DNA of 64,000 bases from Zymobacter sp047495495 (GCF_047495495.1 NZ_CP179930.1:2294001-2358000); one strand, 5' to 3'; shown: positions 44,905 through 53,034, counted from the stretch's first letter. Numbers and translations are program-made. Notes: generated by a model from the sequence alone, not told the origin.

Positions 44905-45300
44905 TTATTCAGCGGATTCGGATTCGCGGTTATCTTCGCGATCGTTGCGCGGACGCTCTTCACGACGACGGCCACGTTCTTCATTGGCTTTCATCATCGG
45001 AGAAGCTTCAGTGACCGCTTCGCTGGTACGGACAACCAGGTTACGGATGATGGCATCGTTGAAGCGGAAGATGTTTTCGATTTCCGCCAGCGCTTCGCCG
45101 GTGCACTCAACGTTCATCAGAACGTAGTGTGCTTTGTGCAGCTTGTTGATCGGGTAAGCCAGGTGACGACGGCCCCAATCTTCAAGACGATGCACTTGAC
45201 CGCCAGCTTCGGTAACGATGCTGGTGTAGCGCTCGATCATCGCCGGAACCTGCTCGCTCTGGTCCGGGTGAACCATGAACACGATTTCGTAGTGACGCAT
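44905..45300 (-). CDS. rpsF: 30S ribosomal protein S6
   Basis: The 131-residue S6 starts MRHYEIVFMVHPDQSEQVPA and contains VHRLEDWGRRHLAYPINKLH and YVLMNVECTGEALAEIE. The last about 30 residues form a highly charged Glu/Arg tail (NEERGRRREERPRNDREDNR), of the kind modified by RimK in some bacteria. A perfect AAGGAG lies upstream. It is first of rpsF-rpsR-rplI and follows a structured leader. Confidence 0.97.
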   Translation of the reverse strand: MRHYEIVFMVHPDQSEQVPAMIERYTSIVTEAGGQVHRLEDWGRRHLAYPINKLHKAHYVLMNVECTGEALAEIENIFRFNDAIIRNLVVRTSEAVTEASPMMKANEERGRRREERPRNDREDNRESESAE

Positions 45301-45364
45301 GATGTCTCCTTACGGGTTGGCAGCTTCCGATCGGGGACAAGCCCGTCTGGAAGCAAGGAGGAGC

Positions 45365-45436
45365 AAAAGGCGTGATAGCGGCAAGAATGCCCGTGCCTTT
45401 TACTGCTATGAGGTATGCCAGCCTGACGCTGGCATA
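45365..45436 (-). promoter_or_regulatory. Structured 5' leader of rpsF
   Basis: The roughly 140-base leader can form two hairpins: a perfect 9-bp stem TATGCCAGC/GCTGGCATA with a five-base loop (45414-45436) at the very start of the transcript, and a 7-bp stem AAAAGGC/GCCTTTT enclosing 23 bases (45365-45401). S6:S18 is known to bind rpsF leaders in many bacteria; whether this one is such a site is inference. Confidence 0.45.
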
Positions 45437-45449
45437 TGAAAACCGCATT

Positions 45450-45478
45450 ATTCTAATGATACCGAGCCTATCGGACAA
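45450..45478 (-). promoter_or_regulatory. Promoter of the rpsF operon
   Basis: The minus strand has -35 TTGTCC (45473-45478), a 17-base spacer and -10 TAGAAT (45450-45455), in the gap between rlmB and rpsF. The transcript would start near 45443 with the leader hairpin. Confidence 0.7.
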
Positions 45479-45499
45479 GCAAATAATGCGCGGGGTGCG

Positions 45500-46366
45500 T
45501 CAGCGACGCTGACGCACGGCCTCGAACAGCGTGATGCCCGCCGCAACCGAGACGTTGAGACTGGAGACCTCGCCCGCCATCGGCAGCTTGGCCCACTGGT
45601 CACAGCGCTCGCGAGTGAGCCGACGCATGCCCTTGCCTTCCGCTCCCATGACCAGTGCACACGGCCCGGTCAGGTCGATATCGTACAGCATAGATTCGGC
45701 TTCACCGGCCATGCCCAGCACCCATACGCCTTTTTCCTGCAGCGTGGTGAGGGTTCGCGCCAGATTGGTGACCTGATAAACCGGTACGGCTTCCGCCGCG
45801 CCTGAAGCGACCTTGCGCACCGTTGCATTGAGCGTGGCCGAACGGTCCTTAGGTACGATGATACCGTGCGCCCCTGCCGCATCGGCATTGCGCAGGCAGG
45901 CACCAAGATTGTGAGGATCGGTTACGCCATCCAGCACTAGAAATAGCGGAGCCTGTTCGGCCTTCCAATCGTCGAGACGCCACCAGAGCGTCTGCTCGCT
46001 GGCAGGCTCGATCGGCGGGCACAGTGCCATGATGCCTTGGTGGTTGCCCCCCGAAGCAGCAGCATCCAACTGTTCGCGCACCATGAACTCAACCGGAATC
46101 CCGACTGACTGCGCCTGAGCCATCAGCTCGTGCAGACGGCGCTCGGCGTCACCCTGCTGGACCCACAGTGTCCGAATGGTCTCGGACGCCGAAGGACGTG
46201 CCAGCAGTGCTTCAACGCTGTGCACGCCATACACGGGCTCCACGCCATTGGGCAACCGCGGCCCCGCTGGAGCGGGACGCGCACTGCGCGTGGCCGCCCC
46301 TTTGGGGGCAGGGCGACGGCGCTCGCGAGCCGCCGGTGTACGAGAAGGATTACGCTTGTTGACCAT
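45500..46366 (-). CDS. rlmB: 23S rRNA 2'-O-methyltransferase (Gm2251)
   Basis: RlmB methylates the 2'-OH of G2251 in the peptidyl-transferase P loop. The 288-residue protein has a basic N-terminal extension, the substrate-binding domain from VYGVHSVEALL, and the SpoU knot domain with DPHNLGACLRNADAAGAHG, VMGAEGKGM and SLNVSVAAGITLFEA. It follows rnr by 12 bases, the usual rnr-rlmB pair. The N-terminal extension of about 35 residues is longer than in E. coli. Confidence 0.95.
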   Translation of the reverse strand: MVNKRNPSRTPAARERRRPAPKGAATRSARPAPAGPRLPNGVEPVYGVHSVEALLARPSASETIRTLWVQQGDAERRLHELMAQAQSVGIPVEFMVREQLDAAASGGNHQGIMALCPPIEPASEQTLWWRLDDWKAEQAPLFLVLDGVTDPHNLGACLRNADAAGAHGIIVPKDRSATLNATVRKVASGAAEAVPVYQVTNLARTLTTLQEKGVWVLGMAGEAESMLYDIDLTGPCALVMGAEGKGMRRLTRERCDQWAKLPMAGEVSSLNVSVAAGITLFEAVRQRR

Positions 46367-46378
46367 TTATCGAATTTC

Positions 46379-48913
46379 TCAATCTTTACGAGGAGTGGTG
46401 CGGCGCTTGCGCGGCGATGCCGGCGCAGCCGTTTCTGACTGCGTCTCTTTCTGTCGAGCAGCCTTGCGACGCTGACGCTCCTTGCGCCCCGGCCGAGCCT
46501 TGCGTTTTTTCTTGGCAGGTTCACCGACGGTCTCGGAAGCCGCAGCGCTAGCGCCATCGCCCTTCTTCTTCGCTGCTGATTTCTTAGCTTTCGACGAACG
46601 CGCCTTAGGCTTGGCATCGCTTTCAGCCGAGCGGCGTGAGGAGCGTTTGGTCGGACGCGCAACGCCTTCTGCCATCACGAAGTCGATCTTGCGCTCATCC
46701 AGATCGACGCGGGCCACCTGAATGGTCACCTCGTCGCCCAGCGCAAAGATCGTGCCGCTACGCTCACCGCGTAGACGATGGCGCTCGGCCTCGAACTGAT
46801 AGAAGTCGGAAGGCAGTGCAGAGATATGCACCAGTCCTTCGACATAGAAGTCATCCAGACGAACGAACAGGCCAAAGGAAGTCACGGCGGCCACCTTGCC
46901 GTTGAACACGCCGCCCACCTTGTCGCTCATGAACTCGCATTTCAGCCAGTCCGTCACGTCACGCGTCGCCTCGTCGGCACGGCGTTCGGTCATTGAGCAA
47001 TGTTCACCCAGTTCGACCATCTGTTCGAAGTCGTACGGGTACCAGCGAGTGACGTTATCAACCGGCGTGGTCTCGACGCGGCGGATGCCCGGCTCACCTT
47101 CTTGTCCATTACGAATGATCGAGCGGATGGCGCGGTGCACCAGCAGATCGGGGTAGCGACGGATCGGCGATGTAAAGTGCGCATACGCCTTGTATGCCAG
47201 CCCGAAGTGACCTTCGTTATGCGGGGTATAAGTGGCCTGACTCATGCTACGCAGCATGACGGTCTGGATAATGTCTTCATCCGAGCGGCCGGCAATGCGT
47301 TCGCGCAGCTGCTGATAGTCGGCAGGAGACGGTTTTTCGCCACCTTCCAAACTCAGCCCCAGCGGGGAAAGGAACATGCGCAGATTTTCTAGGCGCTCTA
47401 ACGCCGGCGCTGCGTGAACACGGTAGAGCGCCGGCATACGATGACGCTGCAGGAAGCGTGCCGTCGCGACGTTAGCCGCCAGCATGCACTCTTCGATCAG
47501 CTTGTGCGCTTCGTTACGCTCGCGCGGCTCGATACGGTCGATCTTGCGTTCATCATTGAAGATGATCTGCGTTTCGGTCGTTTCGAAGTCGATAGCGCCG
47601 CGTTCGTCGCGCGCATGACGCAGTGCACCGTACAGGGCATACAGCTCTTCCAGCGCAGGAACGACATGCTCATACTGCTGACGCAGGGCGATACCTTCTT
47701 CGCTGTCCGGCGTTTCCAGCATGGCGCTGACCTTGTTGTAGGTCAGGCGGGCATGCGACTGCATCACCCCTTCATAGAAGGCGTAACGCGTCAGCTCGCC
47801 TTTCTGCGAAATGTTCATTTCGCAGACCATGCACAGGCGGTCAACATCCGGATTGATGGAGCACAGTCCATTGGACAGCAGCTCCGGCAGCATTGGCACA
47901 ACCTGCCCCGGGAAGTACACCGAGTTGCCGCGCGTGCGCGCTTCGTTATCGAGTGCGGAATTGACTTCGACGTAATACGACACATCAGCAATCGCGACGT
48001 ACAGCTTCCAGCCGCCGGTACGCGTCCGACGCGCATAGACCGCATCATCGAAGTCGCGGGCGTCTTCGCCATCAATCGTCACCAACGGCATGTCTCGCAG
48101 ATCGACACGCCCGGCTTTATCGGCCTCAGCCACCTGATCCGACATGCTGGCAATCTGCGCTTTGACGTCAGACGGGAATTCAACCGGGATGTCGTGCTCG
48201 CGAACGGCAATCTCGATTTCCATGCCGGGGTCCATGCGCTCCCCAAGCACTTCGATGACTTCACCTTCCGGCGCATTGCGAATGTCAGGCTGGCGAGTGA
48301 TGCGCACTTCAACGACCTGACCATCTTTGGCACCGTTGATACCGTCAACCGGAATCACGATTTCATGCACGACGCGCGAATTTTCGGGCACCAGCGTACC
48401 GCCGGAGTGGCTACCGGTGGCATCGCGGTAGATGCCCATCAGCGTCTGGGTATTGGACTGCAACACCTCGACGATAACCGCTTCTTCACGGCCACGGCGG
48501 TCTTTACCCCCTACGCGCGCCCTAACGACGTCGCCATCGAACACGCGGCGCATCTGGCGTGGCGGCAGGATAAGATCAGGCTTCTGACCATCGGCACGCT
48601 CAAGGAAGCCAATGCCATCGCGATGGCCGATGACACGCCCTTCTATAAGGTCGTTAGGATCGACGGGGATATAGGAGCCGCTGGCGGTACGGATCAACTG
48701 ACCGTCGCGCGCCATGGCAATCATACGACGTCGCACGGCTTCTTGGCGCTCTTCATCTTCGATGCCAAGGCGGCGACTCATGTTTTCGTGCGAGAGGGGT
48801 TTTCCATGCTCGACGAGCTGCTCGAGCAGAAAATCGCGGCTCGGCACAGGGTTCTCGTAAGCTTCGGCTTCCCGTTTTGCGTTGGGATCTTCGTTCAAGG
48901 TCCACTGCTTCAT
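46379..48913 (-). CDS. rnr: Ribonuclease R
   Basis: RNase R is a processive 3'-5' exoribonuclease that degrades structured RNA and acts in rRNA and tmRNA quality control. The 844-residue protein has an N-terminal helix-turn-helix (SRDFLLEQLVEHGKPLSHEN), cold-shock domains, the RNB catalytic domain with DGEDARDFDDAVYA, an S1 domain near GGVFNGKVAAVTSFGLFVRL, and a long Lys/Arg/Ala-rich tail of about 95 residues. AGGATA precedes the ATG. It is co-transcribed with rlmB. Confidence 0.96.
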   Translation of the reverse strand: MKQWTLNEDPNAKREAEAYENPVPSRDFLLEQLVEHGKPLSHENMSRRLGIEDEERQEAVRRRMIAMARDGQLIRTASGSYIPVDPNDLIEGRVIGHRDGIGFLERADGQKPDLILPPRQMRRVFDGDVVRARVGGKDRRGREEAVIVEVLQSNTQTLMGIYRDATGSHSGGTLVPENSRVVHEIVIPVDGINGAKDGQVVEVRITRQPDIRNAPEGEVIEVLGERMDPGMEIEIAVREHDIPVEFPSDVKAQIASMSDQVAEADKAGRVDLRDMPLVTIDGEDARDFDDAVYARRTRTGGWKLYVAIADVSYYVEVNSALDNEARTRGNSVYFPGQVVPMLPELLSNGLCSINPDVDRLCMVCEMNISQKGELTRYAFYEGVMQSHARLTYNKVSAMLETPDSEEGIALRQQYEHVVPALEELYALYGALRHARDERGAIDFETTETQIIFNDERKIDRIEPRERNEAHKLIEECMLAANVATARFLQRHRMPALYRVHAAPALERLENLRMFLSPLGLSLEGGEKPSPADYQQLRERIAGRSDEDIIQTVMLRSMSQATYTPHNEGHFGLAYKAYAHFTSPIRRYPDLLVHRAIRSIIRNGQEGEPGIRRVETTPVDNVTRWYPYDFEQMVELGEHCSMTERRADEATRDVTDWLKCEFMSDKVGGVFNGKVAAVTSFGLFVRLDDFYVEGLVHISALPSDFYQFEAERHRLRGERSGTIFALGDEVTIQVARVDLDERKIDFVMAEGVARPTKRSSRRSAESDAKPKARSSKAKKSAAKKKGDGASAAASETVGEPAKKKRKARPGRKERQRRKAARQKETQSETAAPASPRKRRTTPRKD

Positions 48914-49090
48914 GAATGATATCCTGAAAAAAGCGCTACAAACCGGCTGAATAAGGCGAACGAGACTGCGCGCAGCGTAAAGAGAGGGAGATACGAAATA
49001 CTATAGTCTTCTGAATGTTTGTACATGGGGCCAGTATAGCGCCATGCCTTCAACGAACCCAAGAGAATGATAAAAAGTTGAACGCAGGGG

Positions 49091-49118
49091 TTGCATCTTC
49101 CGAAAATATCAGTAATAT
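49091..49118 (+). promoter_or_regulatory. Candidate promoter of the tRNA-Leu genes
   Basis: TTGCAT (49091-49096), 16 bases, then TAATAT (49113-49118), followed about 55 bases later by the first tRNA-Leu. The -10 matches four of six consensus bases, so the call is moderate. Confidence 0.5.
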
Positions 49119-49174
49119 ACGCCTCGCTTGAGACGAAACGGACAGCGCCAAACGCTGAACGATTCGACTGAAAA

Positions 49175-49261
49175 GCCCAGGTGGCGGAATTGGTAGACGC
49201 GCTAGCTTCAGGTGCTAGTGTCCTTACGGACGTGAAGGTTCAAGTCCTTTCCTGGGCACCA
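49175..49261 (+). tRNA. tRNA-Leu (anticodon CAG), copy 1
   Basis: An 87-nt cloverleaf with the long variable arm of leucine tRNAs (TGTCCTTACGGACGT), starting GCCCAGGTGGCGGAATTGGT and ending with encoded CCA. The anticodon loop TTCAGGT gives CAG, which reads CUG. Confidence 0.97.
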
Positions 49262-49308
49262 CTAGACATCGCGGAATAAACGATGTAAAGTGCAAGCCAT
49301 CAAGATAA

Positions 49309-49395
49309 GCCCGGATGGCGGAATTGGTAGACGCGCTAGCTTCAGGTGCTAGTGTCCTTACGGACGTGAAGGTTCAAGTCCTTTTCCGGGCACCA
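49309..49395 (+). tRNA. tRNA-Leu (anticodon CAG), copy 2
   Basis: A second 87-nt tRNA-Leu, identical to copy 1 except in the acceptor stem (GCCCGGA against GCCCAGG, with compensating changes at the 3' side). It lies 47 bases after copy 1 and before a terminator. Confidence 0.97.
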
Positions 49396-49426
49396 CTTTC
49401 CAAGCCATTGGAAAGCAAGACAAGAG

Positions 49427-49451
49427 ACCACGCTAAAGCGTGGTTTTTTTG
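49427..49451 (+). terminator. Terminator after the tRNA-Leu pair
   Basis: A short perfect stem ACCACGC/GCGTGGT with a four-base loop is followed by a run of T, 32 bases after the second tRNA-Leu. Confidence 0.9.
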
Positions 49452-49586
49452 TATCTATACCCCCCATCCCCGCATCACCCGCCTCCAGCACTCAAAAAAA
49501 GACGCACCCCATCATCAGGAAACACGCCTTTTCAGCCAGCCAGCTACAAGCAGCACCTTACCCGCCTATTCACACCCGCAATCACA

Positions 49587-49991
49587 TCACGCCTTGTTCA
49601 AAATCTTGGCCACTCGCTTAAGAACCTCACGACTCCCCTCAAGACGAAGACCCGATTCATCAGTCACGATTCTGAATTTATCGGAAAGCAGACGCCCCAC
49701 AGCAGCATACCCCCAACTATCATTCTGATAGCAACGATACCCCTTTTGCCCAATCACTCGCTCCACCTCCTCTCGAGTCATCCTAACACTCATCACGCAA
49801 TCCGCTTTGAGGTAGACCAGCCAGCCCGCAATAAGCAACCCCGGCACAAAATAGCGATCAAACAGGATGATCGTCACGATGGAAAGCAGTATGAAACACA
49901 GCAACGTTACTAGCGCCCAGCGCACCCCCTTCTTCCAACCCCCTTTGACCATGGAAATCGGCCCCACCCTTTCTGAAGCAACACGCGCCAT
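49587..49991 (-). CDS. Hypothetical two-helix membrane protein
   Basis: A 134-residue protein I do not recognise. A basic N-terminus is followed by two hydrophobic segments (about residues 26-46 and 50-65) and a cytoplasmic-type C-terminal domain (MTREEVERVIGQKGYRCYQN to KRVAKILNKA). The ATG at 49991 follows GGAGGG at five bases; the much longer open frame upstream runs across the nuclease terminator and is unlikely. It lies downstream of the nuclease but behind its terminator, so it needs its own promoter. Base composition here is lower in GC than in flanking core genes. Confidence 0.65.
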   Translation of the reverse strand: MARVASERVGPISMVKGGWKKGVRWALVTLLCFILLSIVTIILFDRYFVPGLLIAGWLVYLKADCVMSVRMTREEVERVIGQKGYRCYQNDSWGYAAVGRLLSDKFRIVTDESGLRLEGSREVLKRVAKILNKA

Positions 49992-50047
49992 CACACCCTC
50001 CAAACACTCAAAAGACACACCACAAGGCAACTTGCCCCTACTGACAC

Positions 50048-50079
50048 AAAAAAACGGCACCGCCCACCGGGCGATGCCG
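50048..50079 (-). terminator. Terminator of the nuclease gene
   Basis: A stem CGGCACCGCC with GGGCGATGCCG (one G-T type pair) lies 75 bases after the nuclease stop, with a U-tract on the minus strand (A run 50048-50054). Confidence 0.85.
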
Positions 50080-50154
50080 CTATCACATAGTCTACTCAGA
50101 AAAAACAAGCTCACTCCAGCACCAAAATAGACATCCTTCCGAAAACCATATTCC

Positions 50155-51093
50155 TCAGTACCGGGACGGTGTACGCACAAACTGAGACAACGGCCAAGCC
50201 GACGTATCCGCTACCGACTCCAGACGCTGCTGCTGAGCCTCCGGTAATTTAGGAAAGAAGTTCAAACCCGTTTGCCGCTCAACCTCATCAACAGTCGTGA
50301 TATAGCGATCCAACGGCTCATCCCCACGCACCTCTTGCGGAAAGATAAACGCCAGCATCCGCGTAGCTCGCCCCTGCTGCCCCGGCACGACCAGAATCTT
50401 GTAGAACGACTGAGGCACCGCTACACATACAGGCGCCTTAAACGACATCAATGACGCCACCCACCCCCGACACGTTGACAGGTACTGAGGCTGCGCACCG
50501 TAGATTGGCCCATCAATCACCCACATCGTACCCATCTGAGGCAACAGCACATCCATCTCTGCCGCCTCTAAGCGCTGCCACAACTTGCGATTCAGATTAG
50601 GTCGCTGCGGTGCAATGTTCGTCATCAAGAACGTCTGCTGCTGAGCATCCTTGCCGTAGAGAGAAGCAATGGCATAATTGGGCGCCATGTGACCACGGTC
50701 ATATCCCGTTCCCGTATAGGCTGCCGACACCAACGGCACCACCGAACGCCAATCCTGCTCAAACCCATCAGGACGCTTCAAATGGTACTGATCTTTCTTG
50801 GCATCCAAGCGATAGACAACCCATAGTGGCGCCACACGCACATCTGACCACCCCACCATATAGGCATCGTTGCGCAACACCCGGTGCCACGCATGCCAAT
50901 CCGACATACTCTGCACTTGCGGCACCCCCTCCCAGCTCATGCGCTCACGCGCAGACTGCTGCGACCAATACCACACGCCACCCAGCGCCAAAATGACCAA
51001 CAGCGCCACACCCGTGTGACGACCAAAGAGAACGCGCACCAGATCAAAAATCTGACGCTGCAACTGACGAGATTGAAGAGGAGATCGAGCCAT
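50155..51093 (-). CDS. Membrane-anchored DNA/RNA non-specific endonuclease
   Basis: A 312-residue nuclease of the NUC1/Serratia family, which cuts DNA and RNA with one metal ion. The catalytic DRGHMAPN motif is present (H135), and the metal-binding Asn168 and Glu176 lie in APQRPNLNRKLWQRLE at the same eight-residue spacing as Serratia N119 and E127. A single N-terminal hydrophobic helix (about residues 28-43) after a basic stretch suggests an uncleaved anchor with the enzyme facing the periplasm, as in EndA-type nucleases. It may serve DNA uptake, nutrient recovery or competition. It lies beside the hcp relic. Confidence 0.88.
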   Translation of the reverse strand: MARSPLQSRQLQRQIFDLVRVLFGRHTGVALLVILALGGVWYWSQQSARERMSWEGVPQVQSMSDWHAWHRVLRNDAYMVGWSDVRVAPLWVVYRLDAKKDQYHLKRPDGFEQDWRSVVPLVSAAYTGTGYDRGHMAPNYAIASLYGKDAQQQTFLMTNIAPQRPNLNRKLWQRLEAAEMDVLLPQMGTMWVIDGPIYGAQPQYLSTCRGWVASLMSFKAPVCVAVPQSFYKILVVPGQQGRATRMLAFIFPQEVRGDEPLDRYITTVDEVERQTGLNFFPKLPEAQQQRLESVADTSAWPLSQFVRTPSRY

Positions 51094-51226
51094 TGATTCC
51101 TTACCCTGTCACATCTATAAGAAGCCGCACCGCATCCACGCGACGGACACGCACTATAGCAGCCCTATCGACAGGAAAGCATGAAAACCCAGAGAAGAGG
51201 GTCGTGGAATAAGGGAGAGTATTGAG

Positions 51227-51355
51227 ACGGCTTTTGATGCTTATCTGAAAATCGACGGCATTCCTGGTAAAAGTCTGGATTCCAAACACAAAGACTGGAT
51301 AAAGGAGCAGGAGCAGGAGCAGGATAAGCCTCAACGCATAAGCGTCAAGCTTTAA
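51227..51355 (+). pseudogene. hcp: Relic of a type VI secretion hcp gene (5' fragment)
   Basis: Read from an ACG codon, this frame gives AFDAYLKIDGIPGKSLDSKH then KDWI, a near-perfect match to the N-terminus of Hcp1-type T6SS tube proteins (family pattern M-AFDAYLKIDGIPGES--KHKDWI). ACG stands where ATG should be, with AGGGAG nine bases upstream as the likely former ribosome site. After 25 codons the Hcp similarity stops at a GGAGCA hexamer repeat and the frame ends at TAA. Hcp is about 160-170 residues, so over 80 percent is gone. No other T6SS gene is in the window. Confidence 0.8.
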
Positions 51356-51444
51356 TTACTTATGCCTGAGCAGCACAGTAATGCTATGAAAAAGATAAAT
51401 ACAAAAGAGAGTTGATCGAATGATCAGAGATGTCACAAAAGAAA

Positions 51445-51521
51445 TGGCGGACCGGACGGGACTCGAACCCGCGACCTCCGGCGTGACAGGCCGGCATTCT
51501 AACCAGCTGAACTACCGGTCC
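51445..51521 (-). tRNA. tRNA-Asp (anticodon GTC), copy 1
   Basis: The minus strand starts GGACCGGTAGTTCAGCTGGT, a 77-nt cloverleaf with anticodon GTC in CCTGTCACG and encoded CCA. It is the last gene of a five-tRNA array transcribed leftwards. Confidence 0.96.
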
Positions 51522-51524
51522 GCA

Positions 51525-51600
51525 TGGTGGGTGGTACAGGGTTCGAACCTGTGACCCCCAGCTTGTAAGGCTGGTGCTCTACCAACTGAGCTAACCACCC
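51525..51600 (-). tRNA. tRNA-Val (anticodon TAC), copy 1
   Basis: The minus strand starts GGGTGGTTAGCTCAGTTGGT, a 76-nt cloverleaf with anticodon TAC in CCTTACAAG and encoded CCA. Only three bases separate it from tRNA-Asp copy 1. Confidence 0.96.
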
Positions 51601-51622
51601 GATAGGAATACAATGTGTGATG

Positions 51623-51699
51623 TGGCGGACCGGACGGGACTCGAACCCGCGACCTCCGGCGTGACAGGCCGGCATTCTAACCAGCTGAACTACCGGTCC
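51623..51699 (-). tRNA. tRNA-Asp (anticodon GTC), copy 2
   Basis: Identical in sequence to the other two tRNA-Asp genes of the array; 77 nt with encoded CCA. Confidence 0.96.
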
Positions 51700-51777
51700 G
51701 CATATCACATATTGTGCGCACGATATCAAGGTGCCGTGCCACCTTCACAGAACATCCACTGTTTTACGGACAGTAAA

Positions 51778-51854
51778 TGGCGGACCGGACGGGACTCGAA
51801 CCCGCGACCTCCGGCGTGACAGGCCGGCATTCTAACCAGCTGAACTACCGGTCC
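51778..51854 (-). tRNA. tRNA-Asp (anticodon GTC), copy 3
   Basis: Identical in sequence to the other two tRNA-Asp genes of the array; 77 nt with encoded CCA. Confidence 0.96.
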
Positions 51855-51872
51855 GCATATCTGCTTGCAACG

Positions 51873-51948
51873 TGGTGGGTGGTACAGGGTTCGAACCTGT
51901 GACCCCCAGCTTGTAAGGCTGGTGCTCTACCAACTGAGCTAACCACCC
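51873..51948 (-). tRNA. tRNA-Val (anticodon TAC), copy 2
   Basis: Identical to tRNA-Val copy 1; 76 nt with encoded CCA. It is the first gene of the array, 20 bases after the predicted -10 element. Confidence 0.96.
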
Positions 51949-51967
51949 GTCCGTCACATGGCGCTGC

Positions 51968-51995
51968 ATTCTACCGACACCCTGATGAAAGTCAA
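51968..51995 (-). promoter_or_regulatory. Promoter of the tRNA-Val/Asp array
   Basis: The minus strand has -35 TTGACT (51990-51995), a 16-base spacer and -10 TAGAAT (51968-51973), the same spacing and -10 as the rrn promoter at 2733-2760. It reads directly into the first tRNA-Val. Confidence 0.8.
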
Positions 51996-52020
51996 CCATT
52001 TTCTGCCAGTGGCAGTCTCA

Positions 52021-53034
52021 TCAACGTATTACGTGTGTCGGGAGCTCTTCTGCAGCGTCGGTAGTATCGCGGATATCGATACGATTACGCAAGCGCTCAC
52101 GTCGTTTATCTTCCAATCCTTTGAAATCGAACAGCTCGCGATCACCCAGCTGCGACGGTGCCACGTTCGTGACCGCCTTGAACATGGACTCAATGCGGCC
52201 GGGATATCGGCGTCCCCATTCATTCAGCATCTGTTTGACGTTCTGACGCTGTAGGTTTTCCTGACTACCGCACAGGTTGCACGGAATGATCGGGAACTGC
52301 ATCGCTTCGGCAAACGCGGCGCTGTCGGCTTCGCTGACATAGGCCATCGGACGGATGACGATATGACGGCCATCGTCGGACAGCAGCTTGGGCGGCATGG
52401 ATTTCAGGCTGCCGCCGAAGAACATGTTGAGGAACAGTGTTTCGAGAATATCGTCGCGATGATGGCCGAGCGCGATCTTAGTCGCGCCGATCTCTTCGGC
52501 GAAACCGTACAGCGTGCCTCGACGCAGGCGCGAACAGAGTGCGCAGGTCGTCTTGCCTTCGGGCACCTTCTCCTTGACCACGGAATAGGTATCGCGCTCG
52601 ATGATGTGGTAACGAATTCCCTGCTTATCGAGGTATTCCGGCAAGATGTGCTCAGGGAACCCAGGCTGCTTCTGGTCAAGGTTGACAGCGATCAGCTCGA
52701 AATTGACCGGTGCGTTGCGCTGAAGGTTGCGCAAGATCTCCAGCAGCGTATAGGAGTCTTTCCCGCCGGACAGGCAGACCATGATGCGATCGCCCTCCTG
52801 GATCATGTCATAGTCGATGATGGCATTACCCACCTGCCGACGCAGTCGTTTCTGCAGCTTGTTGAACTCGCGCTTGCGCTTCATCTCATCGCTGGCAGAA
52901 GCGGAAGAGGACTCGAGCAGATCGCTCTCGGCGTCGGCCGATGCCCAGTCCTGACGGTCTTCGTCACCGGGCAGCGCGTGCTGCTGTTCGGGATGCGCGG
53001 GATCATAGTGCTGAGCGGTGTGTGTGGTCTGCAT
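52021..53034 (-). CDS. ttcA: tRNA 2-thiocytidine synthetase TtcA
   Basis: TtcA thiolates C32 of certain tRNAs using an iron-sulfur cluster. The 337-residue protein has the PP-loop CLSGGKDSYTLLEIL, the CALC cysteine pair and a later CNLCG, giving the expected cluster ligands. Homology to E. coli TtcA starts near MKRKREFNKLQKRLRRQVGN; the first about 50 residues are acidic, Ser-rich and unconserved, and no good Shine-Dalgarno precedes the first ATG, so the true start may be internal. The gene directly follows the tRNA array. Confidence 0.94.
   Translation of the reverse strand: MQTTHTAQHYDPAHPEQQHALPGDEDRQDWASADAESDLLESSSASASDEMKRKREFNKLQKRLRRQVGNAIIDYDMIQEGDRIMVCLSGGKDSYTLLEILRNLQRNAPVNFELIAVNLDQKQPGFPEHILPEYLDKQGIRYHIIERDTYSVVKEKVPEGKTTCALCSRLRRGTLYGFAEEIGATKIALGHHRDDILETLFLNMFFGGSLKSMPPKLLSDDGRHIVIRPMAYVSEADSAAFAEAMQFPIIPCNLCGSQENLQRQNVKQMLNEWGRRYPGRIESMFKAVTNVAPSQLGDRELFDFKGLEDKRRERLRNRIDIRDTTDAAEELPTHVIR

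Noticed and set aside
47414..48919. A 501-codon open frame opposite rnr
   Set aside because: Antisense shadow of RNase R; no conserved motifs, no ribosome site.
49315..49728. A frame starting inside the second tRNA-Leu
   Set aside because: It translates the tRNA and the terminator that follows; not a plausible gene.
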